Positions 21,129 through 33,854 of a stretch of DNA of 64,000 nucleotides are shown piece by piece. The first letter of the stretch is position 1, and every line of letters begins with the position of its first letter. The notes under the pieces were generated by a model that was not told the origin of the DNA, did not search any database, and was given only the letters and a program-made list of their open reading frames with translations. Origin of the DNA: Nectonema munidae. Its lineage: Eukaryota; Nematomorpha; Nectonematoida; Nectonematidae. The translations under genes were made by a program, and so were the position numbers. The stretch spans positions 870,501 through 934,500 of the forward strand of contig JAUIRK010000889.1 of the NCBI GenBank assembly GCA_030549495.1. The letters are read 5' to 3'.

Positions 21129-22200
21129 TGGAGTTCTCATCAAGTTATTCAACTTCTTCCTCTGCTGAGTCCGCTCAGTATTTGTTCTGCTCAGACCATT
21201 CAGACTCAGATATATATGACGAAGTTTCGACTTCAAGAGAACACTTTCCAGAAGAAGAAGGAGAAACCCTAGAAAATTAAACAGATGAAAACTTGTTAGC
21301 TCCCGATGGAACTAAATTCTTCTGGGAACCTCAAAATACAATTAGAGGTCGTGTCGAAGCTCGGAATTGTCTCAACTTGTCCTTAGGTCATTATGGTCCC
21401 ACAAATGAAGCATAAAGTTTGGAAGATGTAATAAAAATCTTCAATCTATTTTTTGATATGCTTTAATCAATCATATTTTGGAAATGACGAAAAAAGGGAG
21501 AAGAAAATTATAAGTAATTTATATAATTTTTTTTATAACTTCATGTAATGTAGAGGTATTAGTAACAGTAATTTGTTTTAGTAAAAGAACTCCAAAATGG
21601 GAAGAGTTAAGAGCTTGCTACGAAAGATTTAAAATTAGTGACCTATTAGTGTATTTTGGATGCCTTATTCACATCGGGCAAGCTAAAGACCAGAGAATAG
21701 CGGCACAGCATATTTTTTCTATGAATGGCTATGCGTTTTTACGAGCAGCAATGGGAAAACGAATGTTTACTTTTATAAATATTTTTATTCGTTTTGATGG
21801 TGTTGAACATAGAAATGAAAATGATAAATTGTCTGCTGTCAGTATGATTCATGATACATTTTTTAAAAACTGTTCAGATACTGGACCCCATTAGATGAAG
21901 TCACTATTGATGAACAACTAATGAAGTATAGAGGAAGAGGAGTAAGCCCAATCAAAATATATGACAAAAGTAAACCTAGTCGCTATGGCATAAAAATATA
22001 CCATTTAAACGATACTAACACTTTTTATCTTATGAAACCGCAAATTTACATTTCTGGATTGACTGATAGAAATTACTTTTCTAGATTAAAAATTTGTAAA
22101 CGTTTGATTACGGGATGTAACTTACCTCAAGTTTGTGGAGTTTTTCTTGGCCAATTTTTTCATATCTCGGGTTAGCAAATTGGGCGGTCGGCAAGGATTT
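21129..22200 (+). pseudogene. piggyBac transposase relic 1
   Basis: The plus strand starts MEFSSSYSTSSSAES with an acidic N-terminus, then DGTKFFWEPQNTIRGRVEAR. Later pieces read VYFGCLIHIGQAKDQR and DEVTIDEQLMKYRGRG followed by KSKPSRYGIKIYHLND. The last piece is the first catalytic region of piggyBac transposases (D in TIDEQL kept). The frame is interrupted by several stops and shifts (for example after ETLEN at 21278-21280 and near 21890). The D2, D3 and Cys-rich regions are missing. It is an old, 3'-truncated copy. Confidence 0.8.
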
Positions 22201-22773
22201 GACTATTTGTGGTACTATAAATTACAATCGCCATTTTTTACCCAACGTCCTCAGACCAAAGTACATTACTTTGTAAAGTACAAACCAAATTAGCTCCAAA
22301 ATTCCATTCGTTTACTCAAAAAAGTAAAAAAAATAAATTAATCTGAAAGCTCTTTAAACTCTTTAAGTTTACATGTTCTATTAAAACTACCTTACATATT
22401 TATTTAACGACCAAATTTTGATCTAAAATAAGCAATGGAGTGAAAAGCCCAACAGTGGCATGCGAATGTTAAAGTGTAGGAAATGTTGTTTTAATTAACT
22501 TCAGCGATTCTAAAATACAGGAAACATTATAAACCGTGATGAATAACGCATGCTTGAAATATTCATCAATTTTCAACGTATTAAATAAATACCTTTTACC
22601 TTTATTTATTTTTAGTTTCTTATGAAAGAAAAAGAGGGTACAGAAACTCAACAGTATATTATTTTGAAATAGATTTATAAATGAGTGAAATGCTGCATTT
22701 TTAAATTTAATATTTCTTGGATGCCTCGCTCAAAGACGGGTTATAACCAAGGCAGCCTGTTTTTAAATCGTTT

Positions 22774-22881
22774 GCTTTCATTTACGACAATGTTTATTTT
22801 GGAACATAAGTAATTTATCTTCGTTGTTTTTAATGTTTTGAATATAAATCGTGGAGATATTTGAGTTGGTAAATGGGTTAA
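22774..22881. mobile_element. Degraded family A MITE
   Basis: TTTACGACAATGTT, GGAACATAAGTAATTT and AATATAAATCGT match family A in order. It ends GGTAAATGGGTTAA. The left TTAACCC is mutated. Confidence 0.65.
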
Positions 22882-24519
22882 GTCAAAAATAAATCTTAGA
22901 CGAATAGTTTTAAAAAGCTAGGCCGTTAAAATTGAGAAGAGGAACAAAAATTGTGTGGAGTTGTAAAGTGCAACTTACTTGTTTCACAAAAGAAAGTAAT
23001 TTGGAAATGGCAAAATAAGAGTAATGAATTGCAGTACAAGAGCTTTTTCTTGCAAAACCCTTAAGTAAAATATGCTGAAATTCATTCTCTCTTGTGCATT
23101 GCGTGAAATCACGCGTCACAGTTTCAAGCAAAGTGTGACATGAAATCTTTTGCACATAGAACAGAACACAAGCTGTCGAAGGGAAAGCAAAATCGGCAAA
23201 TAACCTGAATCGCAGCATTTGACTCCAGGCTAAAGACAAATTTGAGAGGAAGGTAGTCATGTGACGAGAAAGAATTATTGTGTGAGCACTCTAAGCCAAA
23301 TTCTACACACAAATACAAATTCTCTTCTCAGCACTTCTTCTTGTGCTCATGATATAAGAGCATCTTAAGAAACAATATTGCTGGGAGGCTTGTTTGTACC
23401 TGATACTGGCCAGGACATCAGCGTCAGCAAGAAAAGAGGGCAAATAGGTCATGTGACCCTCTTAGATATTCAGAAGGTTAACAAACAACAGAAGAACCGT
23501 TTTAAAAATCACTTGTGAACGCTGACGATCAGTGCTTGCCAAAGTGGGCCGAAAAGTCCAAAAAGGAGCGTTTTGAATGAAATTTGAACGATAAGTTACG
23601 AATAACAAGTATTAGGTATTACTTTTTTTTCTTGATTAAAACTAAGAAATCTTTTGTGAAATTTATATGATATTTATATTTTGGAAAATAATTCATAAAA
23701 AAAAGAAAAAAATTACTTAAATATTATATATATATTTCTTTCATCACCTAATAAAACGCATAGATAATGAATGTCAGAGATAAGAGAATAAAAGAGGGAA
23801 TGCAGACTTTCGAGTCAAACATCATGCCAAGCTGCTCTGAAATTCGTATCAAAAATATTTTACAAACATTGTGAGAACTATATAATAATAATAATCCATT
23901 GCTTCAATATGCACACAAAAAGTAAGCAATGTTTATCACAGTGTGTCCTTGTAGTATTTTTGATCAAACACATGTTGATAATCCGCTAGATTTTCTTATC
24001 TTTTGTCACAGTGATTCTATTTCTCTTTCTGTCTCCTTTGTTAAATGTACTTGATCTATTTATGACAGCTGTCAGAATTTTTTTGTAGACAGAAATAGTC
24101 AAAAAACGCAATGATTTTCTTATTCTCGTATACTATGATTTTTATGATTTATGTTAGTTTAAATGGTTTTTCTAATGATTTTATGTTCTTAGACTTAAAT
24201 ATTTTTATTAAAAGTGATTAAACTACCATTTTTGTATACTATGATTCCTTAAAGAATGTAAAATACAAGCGTTACCAAATCACCTCTAAGGGTGATTACT
24301 TAAACGTTGGCTTTTGCTGCTTATAAAAACTTGAAAGTATCAAATAAACTATTTAATTTTTTATAACTCCTATTATTTTGAAATTATTCTGAGAATAGAC
24401 AGCTTCATTTTAAAATAGTGAAAATTGCGTTATTAGTTTATTTTGTCTCCTTTCTCTCTTATGTTAATTATGTAGGAAATTTTACAATTTTGAGAAAAAG
24501 GAAAAGTAAAAAAGGTACC
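22882..24519. other. No gene recognised
   Basis: Positions 22900-23560 are less AT-rich than the flanks, with incidental open frames of about 65-115 residues on the minus strand that match no known family. The rest is AT-rich. Confidence 0.45.
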
Positions 24520-24665
24520 GTGGGTGTGTTTTCATTGACCAGGCACTGATGTACCGCTTATCTCAAACTATGAACAAATTGGTATCGATGAGGAATCGGA
24601 TCCAGAGTCTTCCGTGCTGGGTCCATCATCTTAACCAACCCTCCATGCCACCCATAGAGTATGCT
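24520..24665 (-). mobile_element. tRNA-derived SINE-like copy
   Basis: The minus strand has TGGTTAAGATGATGG (A-box-like), then the B-box-like GGATCCGATTCC about 35 bp later. This stretch is less AT-rich than its surroundings. It differs from the 17.3-kb copy, so it may be a second SINE family or an older copy. Ends are not defined. Confidence 0.4.
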
Positions 24666-25034
24666 GTGCAGGAGATTCGTCAAATTAGTTTTGAAAAAAC
24701 TTAAGTTATGCTATAAAATTTTTTAGTTCTTGTTGAAGCTCTATAACTTTTTCTGATAAACTTTTTTCCCTTAAAATTTATTATAAAAGGGAAATCATTG
24801 CAAAATGTTAAAAGTTATTTTACTTTTTGTAGCTTGCACCAATTTAGCTATTAAACTATTTTTCAATGATGCTGAGAAAAATGAAGTAATGCAATCTTAA
24901 TTTATTGTTTGATTTTTGTTTGCACAATTTTATCTTTGTTTTATACCATTTTTTAAGAGTCTAACTAACTCACACTTATTCTTATACACTAAAAAGAATG
25001 AAGAAATTCTAATACAAAGTTTTCTAACTTTAGT

Positions 25035-25255
25035 TCTGTTTTACATTTTTGATAGAAATTACCTCAGAAAAGTTAAGTAATTTGGATATGTTTTTTTTAA
25101 TTTATTTTTCTCAATAAAACATTTTTTAATTTTTTAGGAAGAAGAAATGGAACAACTGAAAATTAATGAACGATTTTTTTCATTCAATAAAATTTCCAAT
25201 TTTTTTATTGTTAAATGATATCTTTACCCCTTTTCTATACATAAACGTGAGTTTC
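25035..25255 (+). repeat. Dispersed inverted repeat, copy 1
   Basis: This about 220-bp segment matches the reverse complement of 38925-39130 along its length. Shared words include GATAGAAATTA, AGAAGAAATGGAACAACTG, ATAAAATTTCCAATTTTTTT and GATATCTTTACCCCTTTTCT. It contains no clear gene. The element type is unknown. Confidence 0.65.
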
Positions 25256-26281
25256 GTTCCATCCAAGATATGGCAGATGATATAATTTTTAATGTGATCT
25301 TGAATTAATTAATTTTTACAAATTTAATTATTTTAAATTTTTTAAGATTTCCAAAAAAATCTAAATTATTCCAAGATTAGCGAAGTTTTATTAATTATTT
25401 GTAAAACTAAGTTGAGGTGCCAAAATAAAAATTTTGTTTTTATTTTTGTTTCTATTATATGTCGCTCACTATTCGGTTTCATTCATGTTAAATAAATGGC
25501 TATTAAATGTAAAGTACATTTTTAATCAAAATTTGACATTTCACAATGCAAAATATATAATATACACACACACACTTGATTGTGATTCCAAAAAAATTAC
25601 AAGCGCCCAATAAACCCTAACAAAACCCCTTAGGGGTGAGAGAACTGGAAGCCTGGCAGTTTGCTTACGTATGGGTTACCTATAGGACAATCTTTTTCAA
25701 TTCTGATTATCTTTAACAAATTTTATGTAACTAATTAATTATATAAATAAATACATAAAAACTATTCAACTGAAAATAAAAAGATATTTTTCAAAATAAA
25801 CTATATAAATTTATTTTTAAGAAATCTTTTTTTTTTTATTTTTGAACAAAAAAAAGTTTGAATTTATTTTTTAAAATAATTTTTTATAAAATTTTGAATT
25901 CATAAAAATATTTTTTATTGAAAAAAAAATCAAAAAAAAATTAATTTATAAATTTACTTTTTTTTAATTGTAAGTAAATATTAAAAAATAATATAATAAT
26001 ATCTTCCACCAAATATCCGTCGGCAAAATGTCCAGCCACAAAGAAATGTATGGCTTCAATAGAACTTTTATAAACCACCCATTTAATATACTATTAACAT
26101 CAATATTAAACACCTTTAATGATGTAAAAAGTCACTGAAAGTTCGATAAATCATTAAATAAAATTTGTTTTAAAACCATCACTTCTTATCTAAAAAAAAT
26201 TCTTCATGGAAGATCATTCTCTCAATCTTAAATAATTTAAAGATAAGTAGAATGAGAAAAAAAATGAATTATAAAACCTAG
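25256..26281. other. AT-rich, low complexity in part
   Basis: Positions 25780-26000 are A/T homopolymer-rich. GGCAAAATGTCC near 26022-26033 resembles words in the module tract at 54165-54245. No gene was seen. Confidence 0.5.
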
Positions 26282-26421
26282 TTAACCCATTTACGACCAA
26301 TGTTCCAATTTTGGAACATAAGTAATTTCATCTTCGTCTGCTTTTTTCAATGACTTTGAATATAAATCGTCTGCGTTTTTTTTTAGATATCGTCTGCTTT
26401 GCTTGGTCTTAAATGGATTAT
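26282..26421. mobile_element. TTAACCC MITE, family A
   Basis: It starts TTAACCCATTTACGACC and has the palindrome GTTCCAATTTTGGAAC. It ends GGTCTTAAATGGATTA, with the final TTAA slightly mutated. It is nearly identical to 2570-2707. Confidence 0.88.
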
Positions 26422-26710
26422 TAAACTCATAAAATAATTTAATAACATTTTATAATGGTAATACGCTAAATTTTCGTTAGACAAACTGTCCGTAGGAAAA
26501 CAACAGTCCAGTCATGTAATGAATCATATGTTAAGTGAATCATATGTCTATTAGTAAACTTTTTTTTTGAATTACGATTTTTCTTCTTACACTTTTGAAA
26601 TTTTTATGATCGAAGAAAGTTTTAATATTTTTTGCCAAACTTGTCATCAGGGAACAAAAGGCCATTTGATCCCATTGTCTTCTTTAAATGTCGCAGGCGA
26701 TTTCTTGATT

Positions 26711-26826
26711 TTAAATACTATGAGGACCAAAGTTTTGAAAAGTAAACATCTTTTCTTTTCAATGGAATTTTACATATTTAGAACAGACGATTTTTATTTT
26801 TGAAAAAATGGTGCTCAAAGGGTTAA
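26711..26826. mobile_element. Family B MITE
   Basis: It starts TTAAATACTATGAGGACC and ends GGTGCTCAAAGGGTTAA. An AGCAGACGATT-like word (AACAGACGATT) lies near the right end, as in other copies. The left 65 bp flank is also duplicated before the relic at 27225-27327. Confidence 0.6.
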
Positions 26827-27224
26827 GGTTGTTTTCAATCAAATTACTTAGTCGTCTACTTTTTTAGAAATCAAATCAATCCTTACTCGGAGATACAATA
26901 ATCGAGAGGTAAACTTACGTTGCTGTGTGTTAAAGAAATTGGAGCGATACAAATTACAATGCTAAGAAGCTTAATTCCATTCAAAGAAAACAAAATAGCA
27001 TATTTATTATTGTCTGTCCTTAGGGAAGGTCAACGAATACAAAGACTCATACTGCATGCATTGAAATTAACAGAATCTCTGATTCCAAATTCAGTCATCA
27101 CGTGAAACAAAAAAATGCTTTAGCTGAACAACAAGACTCACCAAGTAATGAAATTATGAAACTCTTAAAAATATCCTTAACATATTTGATGCCACTATCT
27201 TTTTTAAAGAACACAGGCGATTTC

Positions 27225-27327
27225 TTGATTTTTACTTTTTTGAAGACTAGTATAGTACGCTTTCTTCTCCAATAGAATTTTATGTATTCAATATAACACA
27301 GGAGTCACACTGGTCTTCACAGGGTAA
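27225..27327. mobile_element. Family B MITE relic
   Basis: It contains TTTTGAAGACTAGTA and ends CACTGGTCTTCACAGGGTAA, close to family B. Together with its left flank (CAGGCGATTTCTTGATTTT) it resembles 26640-26826. Confidence 0.45.
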
Positions 27328-27587
27328 AGGCAGTTATATATATCAAATTAAGTGTCGTATGTTTTTTTTGAGAATTGATTTCTTCATTCCACTTCTCTGG
27401 AAAATCTGTAGCCAAAAGAAAAGCTGTAAAGTTCGTACAAAACATTTTACACAAATGGGATGTAAAATAAATTTTTTTATAAAATCATATTTTTTCAACT
27501 TTCATTTTTCGAACAAATTTAATCAACTCTTTAATCCCTCGTCAAAGTTGAAAGAGGAAATTCTTTCAGGGAAAAAAACTTTTCCCT

Positions 27588-27715
27588 GAGAGTACTTGCT
27601 TTTATGGAAATACTTTCTCAGTTTAAACAATGCTTTGTTTTGAACTGACAGATTATACTCATATGAAGATAGTATAATCTAGGGGCTAACAACAACAACA
27701 ACAACACAGAGGCAA
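27588..27715. repeat. Dispersed repeat, SINE-like, copy 2
   Basis: This matches 10417-10535, from GTACTTGCTTTTATGG through ATAGTATAATCTAGG to (AAC)n. The longer (AAC)n tail is at the same end in both copies. Confidence 0.55.
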
Positions 27716-27984
27716 TTATTTTCATCCCATTATGTTTTTTCTCATTTATAAAATATTTTAGACGAGAAGTTGTTGAGATTTTTTTGTTAGTTCAGTAAGT
27801 TGAGTACCGTTTTACAGAAAACATCGTAAACTTTTTATATCACATAATATGATTAGAAGGCATCTAGATAATACAAGTATAGCTATCTAACATTCTTTGA
27901 AGCTGAAAATTTTTACAATTTTTTGCTTTTAATTTGTCTACCCACTAATGAGATAATAGGAAGAAATGGAAATTTTATACAATA

Positions 27985-28890
27985 TACAGTGTTCCCAAGC
28001 AATAACGCTAAATAAAATTACTCAGATCCAATTTCCTTACTTGTTAATTCCCGCGATTTTGCACCCCTCGTTGTCCGCCATCCGCTAACTTAATCTTCAG
28101 TACAACGATATAATTATATTATCATGATTTTCCCTCCTTTTTCGCCATTGTCAATTAAATATTTTGTTTTTAATTTAATGTTAAAAAAATTTGCAAATAA
28201 TTATAATTTTAAAAAGAAATGATATTCTCTTTGATTTTGTGTTTATAAAAAAATAAACAAACTAAAAAAATTTTGAAATAAAATATTAAAAATTTTTCGC
28301 TAACATGAACTAACCCAGATTATACAACAACATGAAACTAACGGACTTACATCAAATTAGCTGACGCTATTAGATATACTAAAAAATCTTAGGATTCTGT
28401 GAAACCTTTAGCGATTGTAAACTACAGGTAACAAACCGAACTTACTACTAAAGTAGACAATCTGTCTCACAAGATGAAAAAAGACGTTTATCTCTAATTG
28501 AGCTACAGCAAATCTGAAGAATTTATCACAGCCGATAAAACCCAAGAAAATTTTGGAGAACTAACTTGCAAAGAATTGATTACCTGCACTCAACGACTCA
28601 GATAATGATGACTTTAATACCAGAAACCCAAAACCAGCCAGCCAGCCATGAAAGATTTATGAAGGATGTTTATCATTATTAGTAAATTTAGCTAAAAGAA
28701 TTAACGTCATTGCTACTTCAAACTTGAAACAAAAAAATATTTTTGATTATAGATAATGTAACTTGAAGTAAACTTAAGCATTGTCTTTTTTTAACTAGAA
28801 AATTAACTTCCGCGTTTTACTGCCACCCTCGATACAACGCCCATTTTTGTTGGTCCCAGAGATGGCGGTAAAACGAGGGAGCACATACAA
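27985..28890. mobile_element. Possible pogo/mariner-type relic
   Basis: The left boundary is TACAGTGTTCCCAAGCAATA and the inverted right boundary GTATGTGCTCCCTCG with TTTTACCGCC. These weakly resemble pogo-type ends (GTGYTCCC) and have TA beside them. The interior has no recognisable transposase. The call is tentative. Confidence 0.3.
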
Positions 28891-31600
28891 TCATGTAATG
28901 TCTTTAAAAAGAGATAGAAAACGTGTTTCATTCATATAATGCATATATATCTATGATTCCTAGTTACAAGATAACTGAAACCAATCCTAATCTGAGGGTT
29001 AAAAAAAAGTTGAAATTATTTTTCTGGAAAAATGAAGTGAAGTATTTGAAGAAGTATTTTCGAAATCATACAGAATTATCAATTGTATTCAACCCAATGT
29101 AAATATATATTCCTCTAAATAAAACATTACCTTCATTTGAATGATAATTTTAAAGTTTATAAGAAAAACCGTATGTTCAAGCTTGCTCCTTATTTAGAAT
29201 TGTTGAGACAAAATTATAAAAAATTTGAACTTGCCTATCGACGAAATGATATTCGTCAGATATTATAGTCAGCATCCATGTAAAAAGTACATGCGTAAAA
29301 GGCAGATATAATTTGGCTATAGATAGAACATTAACTTATGGGTATAATATATCATCAGTAAGACATGCGCGCATAAATCAATAACAAGGTGTGAAATGGT
29401 CAGTGCACAGCCAACAAACTATAATTTATATACTGTAGACCTTGCTATATCGTAATCATTCGTATGGAATGATGATTTCTCGTCAATAATAATTTGCAAA
29501 GTGGTGTGATGAGTAAATTTAAAATGATAAAATGTCGAGTACTAACATTTTTTGAAAAAATGTAACCTATGGGCACCGCCTTCTCATTAATGACAATATC
29601 ACTTAAGTTATATTATCTTTGCCTTCTAAAAATTTAATATAAAATTGAGTTTCTGTTGTTATTCTTTATAATTTTACTTAAAAGAAAGTTCAAATTTTAC
29701 AAATTAATTAAATTATTCGGACTCCGACACCCTTTTCATAAATAGTTATGTTAGATTAAAAAAATTCATAAACATTCATTTTAGTGTCCAACGTTGCAAA
29801 AACGCAACATAGAATGCTTATCATCATTCAAGCTTTGTATTTTTGCATCTCATAGAAAAGGGCATCGCATAGATAAGTATACATAGGGTATACACGGTGG
29901 TATACTAAGTGATCGCATAGGACATTTTCACCAATATTACATAGTTGCCAACCTCAGAGAAGACCAAAGCGGTAGACTTTTTTTCGAAAACGACCCCACA
30001 TGGACCCTAAAAATTTTAGATCAAAAAAAGTCGAAAAGCAGTCTGCCGCCGAAAGCGTTAGAGTTGGCAATAGAGAGTTTTTGAGTAAAAGGTGATTGTA
30101 TATATCCTGAATTACCACACATCAGCGCATGAAAAGGTTATTTGTTTCATGACATAACGCATAATAGGCATTCAATTGCCAGGAATTTTCATGAGGATGT
30201 ACGCGAACATAAACAATTACATATAATTCGTAATGTTCAATGATATCAAAGATGAGAATGCCTCATCTATCTAAAATGGATTTTATGTTTTTTTATTGAT
30301 TATTATCATACAATACATATGTAGACATATTGAAAATTCATGCAGCATCCATTATATACGAAATAAACCGTAAGCGAAGTCCAGTTGAAAAGTATGCAAG
30401 ATTTATCCATTCATTTCATTTGTTGTTCACTCCTAGGAATTATATTATTATCAGTCAATATGCATGTGTGTCGTCCATGTTTAGGACCGTAGCCATCAAG
30501 AGAACAGAAAGAGTTGTGCACGTTCCTGTTAGGGGTGGGGTCGATTCTAGATAACGATTATGATTCTTATTTTTTAAATTTTAAATTAAAATTTTGATTG
30601 TGATTCTCATTTTATAATATAAAAGTAAAATAAATAAATTAGTTAAAAAAACATGTGTAGATATTTACAGGCGAGTTTAGCTATGCTGATTTGTTGAAAT
30701 ATGCATGTAATTGTTTGTCATTGAATTTTGATTGTAGGAATGAAAAATCCTTCTTTACACATAGTTTTCACTCTGTTGGCGGAATTTCATCTAATTGTGC
30801 TGCCTTGATAGGGAAGATACTGGGAGTTCAGTTTAGTTAGTTTTTCAAGAAACTACTCGTTCTCCTGATGTATACAAGCGAAGCTTTCGTCGCTACAATT
30901 ACTGAAAGATTCTCATTTTTGTGGTTCTCTAGGTTTTATTTTGATTCTTATTATGGCTTTTTGAAAATATTTGCGGGTAAGATCTTTGGGGGGACCCTGA
31001 ATTCAAGTGTAAATGATCTTTACGAGTACTACTGATCTTTTCGAGGGATGTCAATGATGGAAAGCGCACATTAGGGGCATTTATCATCATACTTCATTGC
31101 AGCGAATTATTTTAAGATAGAGTGTAAAGCTTAGAGATAGAGTGTAAAGCAAATAATATTAACAGGAACTTATATATACAATATCTCATACATAACCTGA
31201 AAGACTTGTTTTTCATCTCCAACCTGTATACTACGATGGTTTCTATTCCATAGTTTACTATATGCATGTTTTGATACAAAAGATTAGGAGACATAGTTCA
31301 ACGTTCTGTTCATATTTTGTTAGATGTAAGATTAGATATACCTCATTCGGGGAGACGATGTTACAAAAGTTATTCTAGAGCACGAAAAATATTGACCTAA
31401 AAAAGTTGAAAAATTGATATTAACTTAAAAAACATAAAAATTGACCAAAAAAAAGATTATAAAAACTTCCGTCTTTCTATGACTTTCAACAAAAAAATAT
31501 TTGTTGTGCTTAACAATGCAATTACAAAGTTTGCAATAGAGTTCATTTTTAGGCGTTGAAGTAAACTCTTCGGGAAGTTTAAATATGATTTATTTGAACG
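28891..31600. other. No gene recognised
   Basis: AT-rich sequence with a short inverted-repeat element at 29945-30070. Small open frames (for example 30330-30554) show no family resemblance. Confidence 0.5.
29945..30070. mobile_element. Short MITE with about 40-bp inverted ends
   Basis: The left end TTGCCAACCTCAGAGAAG then GCGGTAGACTTT pairs imperfectly with the inverted right end TTGCCAACTCTAACGC then GGCAGACTG. The centre is about 45 bp. TA lies just outside both ends, which would fit a Tc1/mariner-type duplication, but the superfamily is not certain. Confidence 0.45.
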
Positions 31601-31601
31601 T

Positions 31602-31722
31602 TTAACGGCCAGAGTCGACTTTACAAAAATAAAATCCTTTGCGTTTATCAATTCTCTAATACAAATCTTCTGCTTTAGATAAAATATCGTCTGATTATTC
31701 TGGTCGGTCGTTAACGGGTTAA
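31602..31722. mobile_element. TTAA-bounded MITE, divergent TTAACCC type
   Basis: It starts TTAACGGCCAGAGTCGAC and ends GGTCGGTCGTTAACGGGTTAA (the last 19 bases match the 15.25-kb end). It contains TTCTGCTTTAGATAAAATAT and CGTCTGATT, as do family A and B elements. Confidence 0.55.
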
Positions 31723-31788
31723 CTTTTTGTGAAGAAGACTTCGTAGTTTTGGCATAATTTTTAAAGGCAAGGGAAAAAATAAATATTT

Positions 31789-33651
31789 TTAACCCTTATA
31801 AGACTGGCTAAATCAGAAGTTCTTTCTGGCCACCTGAACACGATTGTGTTCAGTTTTCCAACGGAACGTTCACAAATAAAATTAAAGTTTTTTTCAAGTT
31901 TGCTGATAAAACAATGTAATTTTCTTGGTTTTATGAAAAAAAATTCTTAATTTTCTAAAATTAAAAGAGATAATTTGTAAAAATTGGGCATGGTAAATTT
32001 ACCTAAAATAGTAAAATTCAGGTAAATTAAAAAACCTAAAGAATAGTGATAAACAAAGTGAAAAATGTATTGATCCAACAGATTTAGAAAGTTTTTGAGC
32101 AATTAAAACATAAAGAGACTTTGTGATCACAACATATCTTTTTGCCGCATTTAGCACATCCCCATCTCGTGGTTTTTCTACAATTTTTGATATGGCATCT
32201 TCTTGTTTGTGAGCTTGCTCTTTGTACAGTACTCACACTGTTCTGAGAAAGAGTTTCATTGGGAAGCATACCATAATCTAAGGATGTTTCTCTTTTTTGG
32301 ATATAAACAGAAAATGTGTTGTACCTTTCTAAAATTCTTTTTTCAGCCATTGAATGAGCCAAATTTTTTAAAAATGTAAGCCTAGAAAACTTGTATCCGT
32401 TATGCTTCGTAATTAAAAAAGAATTGAGTGTAGAAACGTCTATAATATTCGATAAAAACAATAAAGGATATCATTAGTTTTTCTTCTAGAACTAAAATTT
32501 TCGACCCGTTGGTTCATAATATCCACCCCTCCTTTATACTTGTTGTAATGAAGTATTATATCAGGTTTTTTATCAAGTCGTTCTTCACAGATGACTTTAT
32601 TAGTGTGAAAAGAGGATAACAGTAGAAGACATTTATTTTTTGGCTTTATACGAACAAAGAAGGATTTTGTTGTCTTGGTTGTACAAATACTTTGTTTCAA
32701 ACAATTTTCTACACTTTGAATCAGTTATACTTCTAGGAACATCCCTAGAATTCTGTTTTATTGTTCCTGTCATAGTTAGTCTCTTCAACAAAAGTTCTTT
32801 GCACAGGTCGAATGAAACAAAAAATCTATCCAAGTACACATTTCTATTTGTCACTAACTTTTTTTGCAATGCCTTAAGATTTTTCATTTTCCTCTTTGCC
32901 TGAATAAATGAACAATTTCAAGGCAACCCCATTTTCAGCATCACACAGCCAAAATATTTTAACACAATACCTGGCTGGTTTTTGAGGCATATAACTTCTT
33001 CCAGGAACATAGCCGCCGTATGAATAAAGTTGTTCATAGACTCTTAGGCTTAGTATTTAGTCAAATTGGAGTCAAAAATATTATAAATATCCGATAGCGG
33101 CAAGCTTATCCAATCTTTGTCTTTGTCTTCTGGATGATTTGTCGTCTAGAGATAACATTTGAAGAAACTCTTTTAGTCTATTTTTAGACATTCCACATCC
33201 GTAAAATGGTTTAGAGTCGTGAGTTCTATATAAAGATTCAATGCTTGCAAAATTCGCTTTGTCAGCTACCAGCCCTAATCATAATAGCACAGCCAGCATA
33301 AAACTAGGAAGTAGTGAACTCGTCAATGTTGTAATTTTTTGCCTTTTGATTGGTATAAACTAAAATATTGTCAACAATGTTTTTTGAGGAAAACAAGCTG
33401 AAAGCTTCATATTCGGTTTCAGGAGAAACAGAAGTACCAGGAGCAAAACTACATATGTTTCTTGAAAATAGGATGTGTGGACCAACGGCCATCATTTGCA
33501 CATAAATAAAAGCTGGGTGTAGAAGTGTATGTGTTGTTGAGTTTTCTAATTGTAAGTACTACATTTTCAGTTCTCTCATCTTCAGATGAACTTCAAAAGG
33601 TAAAAAAACATCTTCACTAGTACAGGCTATCTCTGAAGAGGATGAAGACAT
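31789..33651 (-). mobile_element. piggyBac transposon relic 2
   Basis: The left boundary is TTAA at 31789 with TTAACCCTTATAAGACTGGC and a hairpin CTGAACACGATTGTGTTCAG 45 nt in. The transposase lies on the minus strand from about 33651 (MSSSSSEIACTSEDVF) to the stop at 32084. The right terminus was not found. It is a different family from the 11964 element. Confidence 0.75.
32084..33651 (-). pseudogene. piggyBac transposase, broken
   Basis: Recognisable pieces in order on the minus strand are an acidic N-terminus (MSSSSSEIACTSED), GGYVPGRSYMPQKPARYC with VKIFWLCDAE after D1, NVYLDRFFVSFDLCKELL (second catalytic Asp kept), HYNKYKGGVDIMNQ (third kept), and a Cys-rich tail ending CDHKVSLCFNCSKTF. 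The pieces lie in different frames with stops between them, so it cannot make a full protein. A full family member has about 550-600 residues. Confidence 0.8.
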
Positions 33652-33854
33652 CAGATTCGTACAGTACAAAATTTCCACGAATAAGCAGCAGTCGAATGAA
33701 AAGTATTTATAACGACCTTTGGAGATATATGTAACTTCTCATTGTATAAAGAGGTGATATTCACATATGAACACTTCCACTCAAAATACAAATGAAAGCA
33801 CAACGGAAAATATTGTGTAGTATGATGAGTGTAAAAACTTCTGCAAAAAAATTT

